Notes: generated from the sequence alone by a model not told the origin. A stretch of DNA of 64,000 nucleotides from Tritrichomonas musculus (GCA_039105265.1 JAPFFF010000018.1:2232001-2296000); one strand, 5' to 3'; positions 8,801 through 19,130 are shown, counted from the stretch's first letter. Translations and numbers: made by a program.

Positions 8801-10409
8801 CTGTCATGCAAGCTGGGGTATTAGTATAAAGAAATGCTACAACATCGCCAATTTTAATAAAAGCTTCACATAAGAAACGTCTGATAGAAAGTGGGATGCC
8901 GTTCATTAAATCCAGATAATCTTCAATTTCATCACTTCTTTGTTTGCTGCTTCGAAGAACAACACCTGCTTCAATCATAATTTTTGAAATAACTTTGGCA
9001 GCATAAAAGAAGCAGCCAACGTTTGTTCGATCTAATGAATCCATACAATTAAGTCTGGCAATCTTGGTTTGTTTGGTAATGTAGCCATCTTCAGGAGCAC
9101 CTAAAAGTGGTAAATCTAATTCATTTTTGAAGTGGAAGTTAGAAGCAACCGTGTTTTCTGGCGATGGATCTTGTCCAGTTTCAAAAACATCTGGGGTTGC
9201 TTCCTGAGGTGGAACATAAAGATCCTCATCGGTTTTGGTATACGTTAATTCAATATTGAATTTATCATCGCTTTCTTCTGCTCCTTCAATTTGCAAAGAA
9301 TCATAGAAAGCTTTTACGGCGTCAGAAAGACCTTTAGATTTCACTTCCGAGTGCCAATCGAATTCAAGGTATTGAACACGTGGAAGATCTTTAACACTAT
9401 CTCTATAAGCAGCGCACAATGGATATTCTGAATTATCTGGCGCATTATGAAGAAGATTAACGCAAAGTATTGCATTTGGAAATGTTTCATGTAAACGATC
9501 GAAATAAGCGTGAGTGTTTTTCCCTGGCTGTGGACTGATAGAAACTGACACAGTAGGGAAATTCTTAGCTAGAATTGATTTCCATTCTACTGGAATTGAT
9601 CCACGTCGCCATACATGAGACCAGAACTTTCCACTATTTGTTTCTACAATTAATTCTGATTGAACTTCGTTTCCAGCATGATTTTCATCATCGAGTCCAC
9701 GTGAATAATATCGCATTCCTCCATTTGAAGCTTCTCGAAGGGTTATTAAAGTAAAACGATAATAATCAAGATCATTAGTAGAAATTGATTCGTTAAATTG
9801 TAAAACTTTACTGATTGCAGTTCCTTGAAGCATGTCAATGCAAAGTTCTGAAAGGCCAAATGATTCGAAAGGTTCTTGCCAATATTTATTCCATACAAAC
9901 GAATCATCATGTGATTTGGAGAAAACTGGTGTTGTTAAATCGGCAGTTGGGCACCAAATATGATAATTTTTGATTGGGAATTGTATGATTCTTTCAATTC
10001 TGCGTTGTTCTTTTGCTGTCAATGGTGGGAAAAATGGTAATTCGATTGTAAAGTAATTGACTTTTTTAATAAGATAAACTGAATGTTTGTTTTGAATTCG
10101 AGCAACTTCTACATATTTTTGAATTGTTAAAATGTAAAGATATTTTCCAAATCTTGCAGCCCCAATTAAACCTTTTCCAAGTATAACATCATCAGGAGTA
10201 AAGTCATAATGTCTTTTTATGTACTGGAAAGCTTCATTTTTTTTGGAAAAAAACGATTTTCCTTCAATTCCATCATAAGAAAAAGATCCATTTAAAGTGT
10301 TAATTGTGAAAAGATGATATTCTCTTGGAGATGGTTTTTTAACCAATAGTAATACGGCATATTTTGATGCCTTAATGATCATAACATCAGATTGCGGATC
10401 AGAACTCAT
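5841..10409 (-). CDS. Sac-domain phosphoinositide phosphatase, SAC9-like architecture
   Basis: A 1522-residue protein. The N-terminal 530 or so residues form a Sac (suppressor of actin) domain with the catalytic CX5R motif intact: RLNCMDSLDRTNVG, nucleophile Cys about residue 455 and Arg about 461. Sac enzymes remove phosphates from inositol lipids on cytosolic membrane faces. The canonical motif has a second Cys where this one has Ser (CMDS), as tolerated in some family members. After low-complexity linkers a Cys-rich cluster (about residues 967-1035, with CAVC, CFEC and CDGC pairs) looks like a zinc-binding module. The C-terminal third is Ser/Asp-rich and ends in a beta-rich segment. Ordinary Sac1 has about 600 residues; length and extra zinc-like region recall plant SAC9, which is my closest architectural guess. 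The ATG is at 10409. Substrate preference cannot be read from the sequence. Confidence 0.85.
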   Translation of the reverse strand: MSSDPQSDVMIIKASKYAVLLLVKKPSPREYHLFTINTLNGSFSYDGIEGKSFFSKKNEAFQYIKRHYDFTPDDVILGKGLIGAARFGKYLYILTIQKYVEVARIQNKHSVYLIKKVNYFTIELPFFPPLTAKEQRRIERIIQFPIKNYHIWCPTADLTTPVFSKSHDDSFVWNKYWQEPFESFGLSELCIDMLQGTAISKVLQFNESISTNDLDYYRFTLITLREASNGGMRYYSRGLDDENHAGNEVQSELIVETNSGKFWSHVWRRGSIPVEWKSILAKNFPTVSVSISPQPGKNTHAYFDRLHETFPNAILCVNLLHNAPDNSEYPLCAAYRDSVKDLPRVQYLEFDWHSEVKSKGLSDAVKAFYDSLQIEGAEESDDKFNIELTYTKTDEDLYVPPQEATPDVFETGQDPSPENTVASNFHFKNELDLPLLGAPEDGYITKQTKIARLNCMDSLDRTNVGCFFYAAKVISKIMIEAGVVLRSSKQRSDEIEDYLDLMNGIPLSIRRFLCEAFIKIGDVVAFLYTNTPACMTETFFEVAEVNPKNKEMRENVSASKPQNDSSIAVKRRYHNFLTDKNRQKMFNMFRGKAFEDLIPNVDCGHVPSSLSLPPNAQFMPPYGSIVDKTNLNTKNSSDKSKSKSGKNAKKKKVDVNNLPQKSNYDLTALLQCTPFSVTAFNSNTILIILSRYSYVRDVCIVLVPSEYAPTAVRISFSLTFGPKLPLLPRTALPRVDKPTPVMIKIPPDFANHTGNLPQRFLWFEFASVSGSKISLSNIFVFGEPYRKKVDNFYKFTYQNIVPDIKLPEPSEIHSNDQLPNKDDNANETPNTNKTPDTNANQNANESANEHKEETKSFDYKEDIEELKKKTPEEFLKELPDKTIDFDNFVKYEIIRIANRIGRLESIAIAAINGFNPLDFSLDILKKRIVNTNSETTSTPSKRQNDEDQSNESNNSKAMFAVEWDDVCAVCERKASWKCFECGKAYCDGSESKCSDVHYIDRSNFYAAPILLCDGCYHKYIEHERLLKALIQEYDNFYSYLSTDEVTTSRYVENWLNTFSPCTKSEVSFNLDPTYFPSAFFQNPLEPQFNNVLTETGKVEICSTKKKQEQQGGSILENTQANNADENGKPISSIYNLDSINDAYMMYQGEELFLFLGKPIRVDLIQARGSDDLNMEIYSHNGMKKLHLNKTFSIPREKIPLKRDVEVKKDDESDESDEQITYSDVQKLNESLESDDYDSTDKQNVFRSDEICQGLIIVSDSDCPSDSEESSFYPDYSSDDNNEPPSSNEVDNNDEIKSYNESFRQSLIISSEAAENALALSTATTPKEDRSFYIPTDFEDRFLTLRIKDGSLSYFHVDGLNTPDPIYERDNDNSPKDYDLYPNKKIKIIKSAKSTPLSSISSKKSSSSSNSSTTTFFVNNPNIDSSNPNSTAHLLKRMTLSADCGKETKIRGVLLQNCQGAHSILIYLYYSSSEVKVISYYLPLYEGNEFAIRFSNVQRVVKVYVQFIDVSPFFKDPKFSLYI

Positions 10410-10839
10410 TTTAGTGAAGTATTTTTTAATTTCACAAAAAACAGATTATATATTACCTTCTTTTTCTCAAAAGCATCTACTTTTTGTGAAAAAAAGATAA
10501 AAATGAACTCTAAATTGAAAATAATATCTTTATTTTATGTATGATTTAGAATATTTAAATTATAATTAATTAATTTCTATTATAAAAAAAGTTTTATATA
10601 ATAATGAAATGAATACGAGATTTTTTTTTTTTTTTTTTTTTGTTATCTCATTCAATTGATGATTATTTTGTCTAAATAAACTACATGTGAATATACTTTT
10701 TAATTTTTGTTATTTATATTTAATAGATTTATATTTATATGTAAAAAATATTTATATATATATATTCTATGTTTTGTATTGTGTTAACATTATTTTATAA
10801 AGATATTATTATTTGTTTAAAATTTTTAAAATTGTTTAA
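10410..10839. other. 5' flank of the Sac phosphatase gene
   Basis: Very AT-rich, with a poly-T run at 10621-10641. No gene or recognisable promoter element beyond general T-richness. It ends at the TTAA flanking the next element. Confidence 0.5.
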
Positions 10840-13148
10840 GGATAAAGTTGGATTATCTCAAGTTTTTGAATGAACCTCAAAAAAAATTGAGTAAATTTTT
10901 ATACTAAAAACAAATCATTTTTGGTTATTTTTTATATATTTTACTATACAAATGATAGAAGATTTTTTTTATTGGTATTTATGTTTTAATTGCTAATATT
11001 TACATTATTAATTCATATGTAATATAATATATGCATTTTATATAGGGATAATATGAAAATCATAAAAAATCAATATTTCAATATTATCAAATAATTGAGT
11101 ATTTTTTTTTGTTTTCTCAAAATATTGAATTAAAAATATTATTAAATAAAAATATAATTTTTTTGCCGAAATTAAAGAAAGATTCAATATAAATATAATA
11201 ATTATTTTATATTATTAATATTATATATATTATAACAAATATTTTCTTGTTCCGAAACCTAATTGATATGAGTTCTTTTATCTGTGTTAAAGGCTATTTT
11301 ATTAATAATATTCATATATATTTGTTATCATATCTTTTATAACATAGATTTTGAGGAAAAATCTTTTATAATAGTTTAAAAGGAATAAAAATAATTATGA
11401 TAATTCAGTGAGTTTTCTAAAAATATCTTCACTAAGGCTCATTTAAATTTCAATAATTTAATTCCAATCTTGATTACCTGAAAACGGTATATAAGCCAAA
11501 AAAAAAAAAAAAAAAAACAATAGCATCGATTGGAGCTAGTATTCTTAATAAATAAGAAAACTTCAATAAAATCGGTTGTTCAAGTAATTCAAATTTATCA
11601 TTTTGTTTGGAAATCCAAATCCTTAAAATGAACAATTGTTTGGAATTCTCACAGGATTTATTTTTCAAAGAATATTTGTCCATTCCTGAACTTTTTCTAT
11701 TCATTTAACCAAATATGTAATCAAAAGAAACTCAAAATACATATTGGTTTTTTCTATTTTTTTTTATTCTTTTATTTTGGAGAATCAAAAGAAAAAATAT
11801 TTTTTAATTTTTATTATCTAGTTCAGTTATTTTATTATTATCTAAATATTTTTTCTTATAATTTGTTTTATTTAACAAGATAAAAGGAAAAAAAATATAT
11901 AATTATTTCTGAAAAATATTTTTCAGTTAATATTTTTAAATTCAATTAATTTCATTATGGAATTTTTTTATATTTGCAATACTTTAAAATAAATATTAAA
12001 GTTGATTTAAATATATTAGAAATTTTTATCGATTATTGAAAAAATACTTAAAGCATTGAAATAATAAACTATATTGAAAAGTTAAATAAAAATAAAACAC
12101 CATATATGTAAATTTTATCAATTAAATTACTATTAATATTTATTTTAAATAGTATTAATCTTTTAGAATTGTATTTATATATTATATTAATAATTATTCA
12201 ATTTAATCAAAAAGAAATGAAAAAGATATTTAAAAAATATGTATTTTTATTTTAGAAATTTGAATACTAAACAAAATTTATCCGTTATTAAGAAATTTCA
12301 TCAAAATTGTTCAATTTGAGCAAAAAGTTTCTCAATTTGGATTCTATTTTTCCATATCAAAATGGTATCTCAGTATGCTACATTGATTGACAATCAAAAT
12401 ATATAGGCTTTACTCAAGAAAATCCAAAAAATGCAATCATATTTCTTTTTCTGATTCATTTATTAAATTTCCAGATATAACGAATTATTAACGACATATT
12501 AGCTAGTATGATCATACCTTTTTTAAATGTCAAAATTTCTTCTTTCTAGAAGATCCAACTACCTATATGAAAATAATTGAATTTTTTTCAATGGTACGAT
12601 ATTCCAATATCATTTTCCAAATGAATATTTTATATTTATTTTCATAAATTATGTACATTAATTGGAAATCTTCGGGATTTTATATATTTTCAATATGGGT
12701 TCAATAAAATCAACAGATAAAAAAAAGAGGTCTGAAAATTTCGATAAAAAGTTCTCTTAATTTCATGTATGACAGTGATAGACCTACAAAACTACATTCA
12801 CTTTTATATATAATTAATGTATATTTTTATTATATACTTTTTATTAGTAAATACTTATTCATTACATGATCCAAATATCTGATTTTTTCACTTTTTTATG
12901 CAATCATTTTCTAACCATTTTATTGGTATGATCAAAAAATTTCGATGATTTCACGTTCATTAAAACATAATGCACAACAAAAAATTCATTAGAAAATCCT
13001 GTGAGAATTGTTTTTTTGGGATTGATTTAAGAGGAGCTTTGAAAATATTGAATACCTATAGAAATAAATTCAATGCGTATTCAATAATTTCTGTGTAAAT
13101 TCAATTTTTTTCAATTTTTTTCAATTAAATTTAAATCCAACTTTATCC
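10840..13148. mobile_element. 2.3 kb gene-free TTAA-flanked inverted-repeat element
   Basis: The left end GGATAAAGTTGGATT (10840-10854) is exactly repeated in reverse complement at the right end (13134-13148). TTAA stands on both sides (10836-10839 and 13149-13152), the target duplication expected of piggyBac or Kolobok transposons. A second, inner inverted pair, AATTCTCACAGGATTT near 11650 and its reverse complement near 12992, lies inside. The interior is extremely AT-rich with no credible ORF, so the element is non-autonomous or its coding part has eroded. It fills most of the divergent intergenic region between the Sac phosphatase and MSH5. Confidence 0.65.
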
Positions 13149-13152
13149 TTAA

Positions 13153-13569
13153 AGTGAGTGACCTTCTTTATTTTCCAATCCTACAAATTATTTAATGAAA
13201 CATTCAATTTTTTATATCTGAATTGATTATTACTTTGTAAGGATATCAAAAATCTCTGTTTGGTTTAAATCCTGGGGTTTTCTAATAAGAAATCATTGAT
13301 TCAAAATGATATAACCATGTTGAAATTATAAATTGTAAATTATTATAGATAAATAAAGCTAATAATTGTACTATATTTAATAATAAAAATAATCACATTG
13401 AGATAAAAAGATATTTAATAATTAATATTTTATAGATAAACTTTTTAAAAATAAAAATTTCGAATGGAATTATTCCATCAAATAAAATTTTTGAGAAGAA
13501 ATAATTATGCTATGAATATTGAAATAAAAGAACATCAAAAAAATCTTCCAATCATGTATTTTACTCAAT
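13153..13569. other. 5' flank of the MSH5 gene
   Basis: AT-rich sequence between the TTAA-flanked element and the MSH5 start. TTTTACTCAAT just before the ATG loosely resembles a trichomonad initiator (TCA-type) but is not a clean match. Confidence 0.4.
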
Positions 13570-16176
13570 ATGGATCAAGGTGAAGATCATGTAAAACTTT
13601 GCTCTTTTTGTTGGAAAAGTAATGCATTAGGAGTTGTTCGATATGATCCAGCTTTTGGCGTTTTTGAAATAGGTTCATTCGATCCTTCTCACTTTCAAAC
13701 TCTTCTTGATAAAATATTGTTTCTTTATAAAATAACAGATATTCTTATTCCCTTCAATACAGATAAAGAAATAGTTGGCATTTTTGAAAAGCAAGATGAT
13801 GTAAATATTCGATTTTGTAAAAATACCGATTTTTCTTTTTCTAGTGGATTAGATGCATTAAATTCAATGATATTTTTGGTGCCACAAGAAGATCGAGAAA
13901 ATGTTAAAAGGTCAATATCTTCTGGAATTATTGATATATCATCTAAAGCAGTTATAGGAGCCATATCAGCAATATACATTTTTATGACAAAAAAACATCA
14001 TGATGATGACCAAGATGATGATGAAAAGACTGAAAACACTAAAATGCAAAATGATAGCAATTATAATTTTTACCTTGATGATGACTTAGAAAATAATCCT
14101 CAGGGAAAATGCAACGATGAAGTAATAATTGATTTGGATAACCAATTTGGTTCTTCAATTGAATCTAAGAATAGTTACTATGAATCAAAAATAGAAAAAA
14201 ATGATGAAAGATCAGCCAATAGTAATTCATGCAAGTTTTATGTTAGTACATTTAAAATATTGGAAATTTCACATGGATTATATTTGCCAAGGTCAGCAGC
14301 AGATGAGTTACAAATAATCACATATGATCAGCATCCTTCAATTCATAATAGTTCAATGAGATCTAAAGATGGTCTTTCGTTGTTTTCACTTTTCAATAGA
14401 TGCTCAACTTTAATGGGGAAAATACGTCTCAGAAGCTGGTTTTTAAAAACGTTAGATAGTATTGATCAAATAAATGCACGTCTTGATATCATTGAATGCT
14501 TTGTCAGTGATAATATGCATCCATATGTCAATGAAATAATATCAAAATTGCACACTTTACCAGAAATTTGTCATTTATTGGTCCGTCTTCAAAGAGAATC
14601 AATGACGCAAACCCACTGGCAAAGGTTTTACAAAGGACTCACTCAATCAGCTTCTCTTTGTCAACTTATTGAATCTTTTGCACTTCCAGTTTTCGAGAAC
14701 AATAAACAACTTTTTGGTGTCCTAAATTCAGAAACTGCAATGAAATTTAATCTAATTGCAAATGAAATTGAAACTACAATTGATTTAAAATCTCATTCAG
14801 TATATGTACGTGATGATTATGATCAGCAGCTCTTTAAAATGAGAGAAAATTACTCTAAACTGGATTCTTTATTGACTGATGTAGCAAAAAAGTTGATGGA
14901 TGGATTGCCTTCCCATTGTGCTGTTTCAGAATTAAGTGTTGTTTATGTTCCTCAACAAGGTTTTTTAACTACTATTCTAAAAAGTTCTTCCTTGACAAAA
15001 CAAGATCTGCCTCCTGGATATTCATTCATCTTTAGTACAGATACCCATTACTACTGTAAAAATGCAGCCATGAATGATCTTGATGGAAAATTAGGAGATA
15101 TTTATACTAATATTTTAGCACGTGAAATACGAATAATTGTTACTCTTTCAGATAAAATAATGACTATTGGATCCTTAATTAGCCAAGTATGGGACTCAAT
15201 TGGAATACTTGATGCTTTTTGTTCATTGTCAATTGTTGCTGTTGAATCACATTACGTTCGTCCTGTTATTTCTTTGACATCGAACGATTTGTTGATTAAA
15301 AATGGAAGACATCCTATCTTAGAAAAATGTTCTGATCATCTTGTTCCTAATTCGACAGAAAACAGAGAAAATGAATGTCCAATTCACATTATTACTGGCC
15401 CTAATTCATCAGGTAAATCGATTTATTTGAAGCAAGTTGCTTTGATAATATATCTTTCTCATATTGGATCTTTTGTTCCAGCAGATGAAGCAATTATTCC
15501 ATTTACTGATTATTTGTTCTGTTTCTTTCAGACTTCTAATTCACTTTCAAATCAGCCATTTACTTCTTCTTTCATTAATGAAACAAAGAAAGTTGCTGAA
15601 GCTGTCCAGAAATCTACCAAAAGATCAATTATTATATTAGATGAGTTCGGTAAAACGTCAAATTACTTGGATGGGGCTTCTCTTCTTTGTGGAATAGTAA
15701 GATACTTGATTAAAAGAGGTGAAGATTGTCCAAAAGTATTTATTTCAACTCATTTTCATAATGTATTAAAGCCACCTTTCCTCCAGCCACAAATGTTTAT
15801 TCCTTGCTTGATGAACGTTAAATTTGTTCATATTGAAAGAAACAGCAATATTGATGATGATAATCAGAAAAATGATGCTATTGTTTTCTTATATCAACTT
15901 ATTAAAGGAGATATTGGAAAAGAAGCTTCTAGTTTGGGGCTTCATTGTGCTCGAAAAGCTGGACTTCCTGATGATATTGTTGATCGTGCTGAAGTTATTG
16001 CAAGTTGTTTTGAAGAAGGAACGCCTATCCAACCAAATGAAAATTGCGTCAATTTGCATTTTGAAGAAAAATGTAAAAAAGCATTATCATTATTCTTTAA
16101 ATTTGATTGTCAAAAGAGAAATCCTAGAATGCTTCTCAAAGAAATTGACGACATAATTTATAGTGATGATTTATAA
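13570..16176 (+). CDS. MSH5: MutS homologue MSH5 (meiotic)
   Basis: An 868-residue MutS-family protein. The C-terminal ATPase has Walker A GPNSSGKS (about residues 610-617) and Walker B LDEFGK (Asp about 691). GPNSSGKSIYLKQ and LDEFGKTSN are the forms typical of MSH5 rather than MSH2, MSH4 or MSH6. The middle carries MutS core and lever helices, and there is no N-terminal mismatch-recognition domain with the Phe-X-Glu motif, as expected for MSH5. Known role: with MSH4 it forms a clamp that stabilises Holliday-junction intermediates and promotes crossovers in meiosis. An Asp-rich insert (about residues 140-220) is lineage-specific. Start: ATG at 13570. The frame is intact with no sign of decay, which is informative in an organism not known to mate. 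Confidence 0.9.
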   Translation: MDQGEDHVKLCSFCWKSNALGVVRYDPAFGVFEIGSFDPSHFQTLLDKILFLYKITDILIPFNTDKEIVGIFEKQDDVNIRFCKNTDFSFSSGLDALNSMIFLVPQEDRENVKRSISSGIIDISSKAVIGAISAIYIFMTKKHHDDDQDDDEKTENTKMQNDSNYNFYLDDDLENNPQGKCNDEVIIDLDNQFGSSIESKNSYYESKIEKNDERSANSNSCKFYVSTFKILEISHGLYLPRSAADELQIITYDQHPSIHNSSMRSKDGLSLFSLFNRCSTLMGKIRLRSWFLKTLDSIDQINARLDIIECFVSDNMHPYVNEIISKLHTLPEICHLLVRLQRESMTQTHWQRFYKGLTQSASLCQLIESFALPVFENNKQLFGVLNSETAMKFNLIANEIETTIDLKSHSVYVRDDYDQQLFKMRENYSKLDSLLTDVAKKLMDGLPSHCAVSELSVVYVPQQGFLTTILKSSSLTKQDLPPGYSFIFSTDTHYYCKNAAMNDLDGKLGDIYTNILAREIRIIVTLSDKIMTIGSLISQVWDSIGILDAFCSLSIVAVESHYVRPVISLTSNDLLIKNGRHPILEKCSDHLVPNSTENRENECPIHIITGPNSSGKSIYLKQVALIIYLSHIGSFVPADEAIIPFTDYLFCFFQTSNSLSNQPFTSSFINETKKVAEAVQKSTKRSIIILDEFGKTSNYLDGASLLCGIVRYLIKRGEDCPKVFISTHFHNVLKPPFLQPQMFIPCLMNVKFVHIERNSNIDDDNQKNDAIVFLYQLIKGDIGKEASSLGLHCARKAGLPDDIVDRAEVIASCFEEGTPIQPNENCVNLHFEEKCKKALSLFFKFDCQKRNPRMLLKEIDDIIYSDDL

Positions 16177-16862
16177 AAAGTATATTTCAAGAAAAATCCA
16201 ACTTTTTTACAATAACAAAATCATTAAATTAAATAAACATTTTTAGTTGTAAAAATAAATTTATGTATTTTGTAATGATTTATGTTTATTAAATGTGTAA
16301 TTGATGATTTCGCTGATTAATGATGAAATTGATGATTTTATTCTTTGACTGAAAAAAAAAATAAAGTATGTCATTGATTGATTAACTTATTTTTTAATAA
16401 CAAATAATTGTTGGAATTTGCTTAATGGAGAAGAAAATATAAATTAGGTTATCCAAATAGAAATTGAAATGTGGCTTTTTAAATGGCACTTCTTTTTTTC
16501 TTTAAATTTAGTTTGATAATCTTAATGAATTGAACATATAATTCTTTTGAAATGTGTACAGGCAATCTCTATTTTCTAAGAGAAAAATCGCCAAGAAAAA
16601 TTTGAAATTACCTCATAAAATTAATTATTTCAATTTTTCTAAGTTGCATTGAATTCTTTTTGAATCTTTTGAATCAAATCAATCTTTAAATAATTTGTCA
16701 TATCGTGAAATAAAGCAACCCAGACTTGAAGAATATTGAAGTGATAGTACTATTATTAATTAATTGCAATTTTTTATTTTAGTAATTGTGATATGGCTAT
16801 TTTGTTCGATTTAGGACGATAAAAAAAAATTCAATGAGTTCATTAAATTACTAAATTTCCAA
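16177..16862. other. Intergenic region between MSH5 and MetAP2
   Basis: AT-rich, no ORF or element ends seen. The last 30 bases hold the initiator-like promoter described separately. Confidence 0.5.
16841..16846 (+). promoter_or_regulatory. Possible initiator (Inr) of the MetAP2 gene
   Basis: TCATTA matches the trichomonad Inr consensus TCA(+1)YW and lies about 20 bases before the ATG, the usual spacing in Trichomonas vaginalis. Short motifs like this arise by chance in AT-rich DNA. Confidence 0.35.
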
Positions 16863-18113
16863 ATGCCTGGAAAGAGAGGAAAAGGCCAACAAAAGAAAGC
16901 TGAGGAAATGAATGAAGACGACGAACTTGCATTCCTCCAAGCTGCAGCACAAGCAAATCAAGAGAAAAAAAAGCAAGCACAAGCTGAAGCACAAGATGTA
17001 AAGAAAGAAGAAAAGGTTGATCTTCCGAACCTGCCGGAAAAGCCGTCGGTTTCATTTCCTGATCGTAAATTCCCTGAAATGGAAATTCAGGAATATAATG
17101 GAAATAATGGTTATAGAACAACCAGCGAAGAATTAAAGCAAGTTGAAAGGCTTGAATATATGGAAACTGTTGTTCCTGATTTACGTGAAGGAGCTGAAGT
17201 TCATCGCCGCGTTCGTCGTTGGGCTATGGAAAATGTTATTAAGCCAGGTGTAAACTTATATGAAATGTGCTCTCAAATTGAAGAAGCAGTACGAAGATTA
17301 ACCGGATATCAACCAGTTACTCGTGGTCTTGCATTCCCATGCGGCTGTTCTTTGAATAACTGCGCTGCGCATTATACTCCAAATTACAATGATGGTCGTG
17401 TTCTTAAGAACGATGATGTCATGAAGATTGACTTTGGTGTAAACATTAATGGAAACATTATTGATTCTGCTTTTACTGTCTGCTTTGATCCTAAATTTGA
17501 ACCTCTCCTCCAAGCTTCACGTGATGCAACCAATACTGGAATTAAAACAGCTGGTATTGATGTTAGACTTTGCGATATTGGTGATGCAATCAATGAAGTA
17601 TTTGATGCAGCATCTTATGAAATTAATGGTAAGACCTATCAAGTTAAGCCAGTTTCTAACCTTTCTGGTCACTTAATGGCTCCATACACAATTCATGCTG
17701 GTAAATCAATTCCAATTTGCAGAGGAGGATCTGCAGAAAAAATGGTTGAAGGTGAACTTTATGCCTGTGAAACATTCGCAACAACAGGAAAAGGAAGAGT
17801 TCACTCACTTGGTGACAATTTGAGCCACTATATGGTTTCTCCTAATCCACCAACACCACGTACTCCAAACCAAAGAAAATTGCTCAAAACTCTTCAAGAA
17901 AACTTTTCAACCCTAGCATTTTGCCCAAGATTCATCGACCACATAGGTGAAAAGAAATATCAACTTGATCTTAGACAACTTGTTGAATGTCATGCAGTTC
18001 ATGATTATCCATCATTATCTGACGTTAAAGGTTGCCATGTAACACAATTTGAGCATTCATTCATCCTTCTCCCAACACATAAAGAAATTCTCAGCCGCGG
18101 TGACGATTATTAA
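16863..18113 (+). CDS. Methionine aminopeptidase 2
   Basis: A 416-residue MetAP of the eukaryotic type 2 (M24A) family, which removes initiator Met from nascent proteins. All five metal ligands are visible: Asp about 190 (KIDFGV), Asp about 201 (IDSAF), His about 270 (NLSGH), Glu about 303 (ACETFAT) and Glu about 397 (FEHS). The extended insert between the last His and Glu, and the ending SRGDDY, are type 2 features. The N-terminal 75 residues are charged with Lys and Glu runs, like the ribosome-associated extension of MetAP2. Start: ATG at 16863, preceded by an Inr-like TCATTA. Codon use is less AT-extreme than in neighbouring genes, fitting high expression. MetAP2 is the fumagillin target; whether this one is sensitive cannot be read here. 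Confidence 0.95.
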   Translation: MPGKRGKGQQKKAEEMNEDDELAFLQAAAQANQEKKKQAQAEAQDVKKEEKVDLPNLPEKPSVSFPDRKFPEMEIQEYNGNNGYRTTSEELKQVERLEYMETVVPDLREGAEVHRRVRRWAMENVIKPGVNLYEMCSQIEEAVRRLTGYQPVTRGLAFPCGCSLNNCAAHYTPNYNDGRVLKNDDVMKIDFGVNINGNIIDSAFTVCFDPKFEPLLQASRDATNTGIKTAGIDVRLCDIGDAINEVFDAASYEINGKTYQVKPVSNLSGHLMAPYTIHAGKSIPICRGGSAEKMVEGELYACETFATTGKGRVHSLGDNLSHYMVSPNPPTPRTPNQRKLLKTLQENFSTLAFCPRFIDHIGEKKYQLDLRQLVECHAVHDYPSLSDVKGCHVTQFEHSFILLPTHKEILSRGDDY

Positions 18114-18299
18114 ATTTTTTATCTCTCTCTAAAATCTCTCATTAAAACATCAAAACATGTTTTTGAATAAAGCAATTTAATTACCTTATAAAAATTTATT
18201 CATGTCCTTATTTACTATTGTTTTGAACGAAATTATCAAATCGAATAAAAGTGAGATTGTTTTAACCAAGAAAAATGTTTTATAAAAATTCGTTAATAT

Positions 18300-18881
18300 T
18301 TAAACAAGAGCATCGATGAAGTTTTGATAATTGAATCTGTCAGTATCAAGAAATTGGAATCTTCTGAACAGAGTCAAAAATTCTTGATCGCCAAGTTTAA
18401 TTCCATTTTTATCAAGTATATCTTCAAGCTCTAGGAGAGATACTCTCAAAGTCTTTTTTGGATCAATACTTTGGAACTGAACAAGAAGTTGAGGGCATTT
18501 GCCTGATAATTTTGTTCTCAAATCCTGCATAATTGTTGCGAGATCGCATTTTGTAAAAACATCAGAACGTGATTCCATAATTTTAAGAGCATCTTCTGAT
18601 GCTTCTTGGAGGCAAAATGTGCGTCCGGCGATTTCGACTGTAGCACCTATATATATGTCAGACGGTTCATAAGGTTGATTTGTTTTTGGATTATTAACAA
18701 CTGTTTTTTGTAAAAATTTGCCACCTCTAAATCCACTATTTGGAATGGCTCTTTCGAAAATGGCAAAAGCTCGGTCTTCAACATAGTATGCAATAACAAA
18801 CTCTCTTTGTTTATCATTTTGATTGCGTGTAACAAGGGTTGCAGCAAATTGAAGTACTGTTGCAGGAGGTCTTAAATCCAT
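18300..18881 (-). CDS. DM10-domain protein, EFHC1/RIB72-like
   Basis: A 193-residue protein. Residues about 8-105 match the DM10 domain: REFVIAYYVEDRAFAIFERA, then the diagnostic NSGFRGGKFL, then YIGATVEIAGRTFCL and ALKIMES. The C-terminal 70 residues are helical and EF-hand-like (DKNGIKLGDQEF, LDTDRFNYQNF), degenerate in Ca-binding residues. DM10 proteins such as EFHC1/RIB72 line the inside of axonemal doublet microtubules. Full-length members have three DM10 domains plus EF-hands; this looks like a single-DM10 form equal to the C-terminal part of EFHC1. It faces MetAP2 tail to tail with 186 bases between. A flagellar role is inferred from the family. Confidence 0.8.
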   Translation of the reverse strand: MDLRPPATVLQFAATLVTRNQNDKQREFVIAYYVEDRAFAIFERAIPNSGFRGGKFLQKTVVNNPKTNQPYEPSDIYIGATVEIAGRTFCLQEASEDALKIMESRSDVFTKCDLATIMQDLRTKLSGKCPQLLVQFQSIDPKKTLRVSLLELEDILDKNGIKLGDQEFLTLFRRFQFLDTDRFNYQNFIDALV

Positions 18882-19130
18882 TTTATTTTAACGAATATAA
18901 CTGCTTTATAAATGGTCAATCAGTTTTATATTCAGCAGCACTTATCATTATCTTTAATCAAAGTTAAGTATGATTATGCTTTCTGCTAATGATCACCATA
19001 TGTAAATTCATTTAATGATTAAAAAATGAAAATATGTTGCAAAATCAAAAGAAATAAAGTAAATTGAATTTCTTTTACTTACACAAGCATTCTATATTTA
19101 ATAATATATTATAATATTATAAAATACAAG

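Noticed and set aside
11474-11704. Small minus-strand ORF inside the 2.3 kb element
   Set aside because: Composition is that of random AT-rich DNA with a poly-T run, and no family match.
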